A stretch of DNA of 64,000 bases, taken from assembly GCF_000236805.1 (NCBI RefSeq), contig NZ_AGFX01000039.1:28616-92615 (forward strand), read 5' to 3'. Positions 63,977 to 64,000 of this stretch are shown one piece after another. The position numbers and the translations under genes are program-made. The DNA is from Paenibacillus peoriae KCTC 3763 (lineage in GTDB: Bacteria; Bacillota; Bacilli; Paenibacillales; Paenibacillaceae). The notes under the pieces were generated by a model. That model worked only from the letters and a program-made list of their open reading frames with translations. It was not told the DNA's origin and did no database searches. The first letter of the stretch is position 1. Every line of letters begins with the position of its first letter.

Positions 63977-64000
63977 CATGAATTTGCTTCGCAAATTCTT

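Noticed and set aside
1-64000. CRISPR arrays, tRNA genes, intact insertion sequences or prophage
   Set aside because: No regularly spaced repeats, no cloverleaf sequences and no intact transposase or phage structural genes were seen; the only mobile trace is the recombinase remnant near 2.1-2.5 kb.

Overview
The window looks like a chromosomal segment of a spore-forming, low-to-moderate GC Bacillota, most likely Paenibacillus (P. polymyxa group). The grounds are the B. subtilis-like purEKBCSQLFMNHD order, a Tlp spore protein, a YerC regulator, a dgkB-rlmD pair, Fur, PurR, CcpA and Fnr type sites, and many GTG/TTG starts with strong GGAGG ribosome-binding sites. The genus is inference, not a database result.

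Layout. 0.1-2.6 kb is a small AT-rich accessory patch: an alpha/beta hydrolase, a truncated deaminase-type polymorphic toxin tip, and an antisense remnant of a serine recombinase. 2.6-9 kb holds housekeeping genes (rlmD with large extensions, dgkB, a CbiX-type chelatase, yerC, a YqfQ-like basic protein, corA). 9-15 kb carries a glutamine-type ABC importer with fused binding protein and permease, a low-affinity phosphate transporter with its DUF47 partner, a DUF3048 lipoprotein, and a DoxX protein behind an Fnr-type site. 15-24 kb has a secreted protein, a DODA-type dioxygenase, a hydrolase, a Fur-controlled siderophore importer and a secreted arabinanase. 24-32.5 kb has ilvA, a sugar ABC importer without ATPase, tlp, an MhqD-like esterase, an sdpR-sdpI pair with a perfect operator, an aldo-keto reductase and a YgiN-like monooxygenase. 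32.6-41.9 kb has a CitA/DcuS-type two-component system, a second Fur-controlled siderophore importer, an OsmC protein, a polar amino acid importer and a TetR regulator.

42-57 kb is the complete 12-gene purine operon on the minus strand. Its leader carries paired PurR boxes, a sigma-A promoter, a guanine-type riboswitch and a terminator whose 5' arm pairs with the aptamer's 3' strand. Unlike the compact B. subtilis operon it is interrupted by two long hairpin-dense spacers (purB-purC about 750 bp, purF-purM about 640 bp). These share three sequence/structure modules, and one module also follows the glutamine-type importer. 57-64 kb carries a universal stress protein, a DUF1294 protein, two previously untracked small genes, a secreted L-asparaginase, topB, a FabH-type synthase, and at the edge a 5S rRNA gene with its terminator (the 3' end of an rRNA operon).

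The most interesting unexplained signal is the family of structured intergenic repeats. Stem sequences change between copies while pairing is kept, and every copy of the main module sits just after the stop codon of a gene in the same orientation.
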